Positions 6,201 through 7,149 of a DNA stretch of 7,149 bases are shown in pieces. The DNA comes from Holophaga sp. GTDB lineage: Bacteria > Acidobacteriota > Holophagae > Holophagales > Holophagaceae. The notes beneath the pieces were generated by a model. That model did no database searches and was not told where the DNA came from. It was given only the letters and a program-made list of their open reading frames with translations. How positions within the stretch are numbered: the first letter of the stretch is position 1; each line of letters opens with the position of its first letter. Location: contig JAUYES010000387.1 of the NCBI GenBank assembly GCA_030691225.1, forward strand, positions 1 to 7,149, given 5' to 3'. A program made the translations under genes and the position numbers.

Positions 6201-6560
6201 ATGCTGAATGTTACGGATGTGCGAATCACTAAGATCGAAGGGGATGAAAAGCTGAGAGCTTTCGCGGCCATCGTTATTGATGAGTGTTTTCTTGTGGGCG
6301 ATCTCAGGGTTGTGGAAGGCGAAGATGGCTATTTTGTGGCCATGCCCAGCAAGCGAAAACGGGATGGGTCCTACAAGGACATTGCCTTTCCGCTGTCGAA
6401 TGAAGCCCGCGAATATATTGAGCAAAAAGTCCTTCTAGCCTACGAAGCCACCACGGGGAACCGGGCCTTTTCCAGGATCGAGGCCGGTGAAACCCCCACC
6501 ATTCGTCCGGACCTCCTGACTGTCGAAGAATTCGGATTCACACCAAAGCTGAATCCCTGA
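6201..6560 (+). CDS. spoVG: SpoVG family RNA/DNA-binding regulator
   Basis: This 119-residue protein aligns over its first ~90 residues with SpoVG: MLNVTDVRITKIEGDEKLRA, then FAAIVIDECFLVGDLRVVEG, then the hallmark FVAMPSKRKRDGSYKDIAFP. SpoVG proteins are small dimers that bind nucleic acids. In Bacillus they affect septation and sporulation, and in Borrelia, Listeria and Staphylococcus they act as site-specific DNA- or RNA-binding regulators. In a non-spore-forming Gram-negative the role is presumably RNA-based regulation (inference). The first ~90 residues match family length (B. subtilis about 97), but there is an extra tail of roughly 25 residues (RIEAGETPTIRPDLLTVEEF) that is acidic and proline-containing. 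The ATG has GGAG six bases ahead. tRNA-Gln follows 39 bp after the stop with its own promoter-like sequence. Confidence 0.95.
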   Translation: MLNVTDVRITKIEGDEKLRAFAAIVIDECFLVGDLRVVEGEDGYFVAMPSKRKRDGSYKDIAFPLSNEAREYIEQKVLLAYEATTGNRAFSRIEAGETPTIRPDLLTVEEFGFTPKLNP

Positions 6561-6561
6561 C

Positions 6562-6590
6562 TGGACCCAAACCCGCACCCAGGCTAGACT
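6562..6590 (+). promoter_or_regulatory. probable promoter of tRNA-Gln
   Basis: TGGACC (6562-6567, four of six to -35) and TAGACT (6585-6590, four of six to -10) are separated by exactly 17 bases, starting directly after the spoVG stop. The -10 sits in GCTAGACT, the same octamer found ahead of spoVG. Transcription would begin about three bases before the mature tRNA, near 6597, leaving a very short 5' leader. Confidence 0.5.
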
Positions 6591-6599
6591 TTTAGATGC

Positions 6600-6674
6600 T
6601 GGGGAGTAGCCAAGTGGTAAGGCAGCAGGTTTTGATCCTGCGTATCGAGGGTTCGACTCCTTCCTCCCCAACCA
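6600..6674 (+). tRNA. tRNA-Gln (anticodon TTG), CCA encoded
   Basis: A full cloverleaf folds. The acceptor stem TGGGGAG / CTCCCCA has seven perfect pairs. The D arm is GCCAAGTGGTAAGGC and the anticodon stem GCAGG / CCTGC has loop TTTTGAT, giving anticodon TTG (reads CAA, and CAG by wobble). The variable part is GTATC, and the T stem GAGGG / CCTTC, with one G-T pair, has loop TTCGACT. A discriminator A and a genomically encoded CCA follow (6671-6674). The weak first pair (T-A) is typical of tRNA-Gln, where the synthetase opens the acceptor end. No mismatches or intron. Confidence 0.97.
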
Positions 6675-6675
6675 A

Positions 6676-6713
6676 TAACGAAAAGGCGGCCCAATCGGGC
6701 CGCCATTTCGTTA
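6676..6713. terminator. bidirectional intrinsic terminator between tRNA-Gln and mqnC
   Basis: The dyad TAACGAAA-A-GGCGGCCC-AATC-GGGCCGCC-A-TTTCGTTA forms a 17-position stem with a single A:A mismatch and a four-base loop. The GC-rich core is followed by ATTT on the plus strand and by TTTT on the minus strand. It therefore can end the tRNA-Gln transcript from the left and the mqnC transcript from the right, more strongly the latter. It starts two bases after the tRNA CCA. Confidence 0.9.
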
Positions 6714-6735
6714 CGGTGCGGCGTCTACCCTAGGT

Positions 6736-7149
6736 TTACACGACTCCGTAGATGTTATCCCGCTGCCAGGGTTCGTATCCCGCACTTCGAATCAGTCGAT
6801 TCATCTCATCCCGATTGACGGTATAGCAGGTGCCTGCGGCGCTGACGACGTTTTCTTCCAGCATCAGGCTGCCCATATCGTCGCAGCCATAGTGAAGCGC
6901 CAGTTGGCCCGTTTTGCGCCCCATGGTGACCCAAGAGCTTTGGATATGAGGAAAGTTATCTAAAAAGATTCGAGCGATGGCGATGGTGCGCAAATACTCT
7001 GCATCGGTCGGTTTGGGAATTTTTCCTTCCCAAACGGTATTCCCGCTTTGAAAGGGCCATGCCACGAAAGCCGTGTGACCACCACCATTGGCGCGGGCCA
7101 GGGCGCGATCCTGCTGGCCGTCTACTCGGTCGGCCTCGGCATCCCGTTC
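6736..7149 (-). CDS. mqnC: cyclic dehypoxanthinyl futalosine synthase, C-terminal part
   Basis: The frame is open from the right edge to TAA at 6736-6738, giving 137 residues of the C-terminal end; the start is outside the window. Seen: GGGHTAFVAWPFQSGNT, then AIARIFLDNFPHIQSSWVTM, then GRKTGQLALHYGCDDMGSLM followed by LEENVVSAAGT. The D-M-G-S-x-M-x-EENVVSAAG wording separates MqnC from its sister MqnE. MqnC is a radical-SAM enzyme that cyclises dehypoxanthine futalosine in the futalosine route to menaquinone. Its N-terminal CxxxCxxC iron-sulfur site is not in this window. A valine codon (GTG) at 7063-7065 is internal, not the start, since the conserved sequence continues upstream of it. The gene ends head-on against tRNA-Gln across the shared terminator. 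Confidence 0.95.
   Translation of the reverse strand, partial: ERDAEADRVDGQQDRALARANGGGHTAFVAWPFQSGNTVWEGKIPKPTDAEYLRTIAIARIFLDNFPHIQSSWVTMGRKTGQLALHYGCDDMGSLMLEENVVSAAGTCYTVNRDEMNRLIRSAGYEPWQRDNIYGVV

Noticed and set aside
1..7149. CRISPR array, prophage or attachment site
   Set aside because: No regularly spaced repeats, no integrase or phage genes, and no copy of the tRNA-Gln 3' end elsewhere in the window.

Overview
The window looks like a chromosomal segment of a Gram-negative bacterium with an LPS-type outer membrane. It carries a Kdo-pathway isomerase (kdsD), an LPS-export permease (a fused LptF-LptG) and the end of a futalosine-pathway menaquinone gene (mqnC). It also has a SpoVG protein in a non-Firmicute setting. 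This combination, with moderate GC and a fused LptFG, would fit Acidobacteriota (for example the Holophaga/Geothrix lineage). That assignment is an inference, because no rRNA or other decisive marker is present.

Layout. Bases 1-446 (+) hold an almost complete small MNT-fold nucleotidyltransferase-like gene whose ATG appears to begin one base before the window. Bases ~450-920 hold no intact gene, only decayed minus-strand transposase pieces. One is a clear C-terminal IS110-family (Transposase_20) fragment and the other a short piece resembling an IS3-type helix-turn-helix. Then comes a minus-strand block, read from right to left: kdsD (6107-5115), lptFG (5074-2855), a 66-residue unknown protein (2788-2588) and a lactate-permease-family transporter (2478-925). 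Divergent from kdsD, on the plus strand, are spoVG (6201-6560) and tRNA-Gln(TTG) (6600-6674). A long bidirectional hairpin terminator separates the tRNA from the 3' part of mqnC, which enters from the right edge on the minus strand.

How the genes fit together. kdsD makes arabinose-5-phosphate for Kdo, and lptFG supplies the transmembrane part of the LPS exporter, so the two form an envelope unit with a 40-bp gap. A good -35/-10 pair overlapping the kdsD stop suggests lptFG also has its own promoter. The small unknown gene and the lactate permease follow on the same strand. The permease has a 109-bp leader with a 21-bp-spaced direct repeat and a hairpin, suggesting separate control. spoVG and tRNA-Gln share the octamer GCTAGACT at or near their presumed -10 positions.

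I found no clearly new multi-gene system. The points most worth a second look are the one-chain LptF-LptG fusion with a basic linker, the possible half of a two-gene module at the left edge next to IS debris, the unknown 66-residue protein, and the structured leader of the lactate permease gene.
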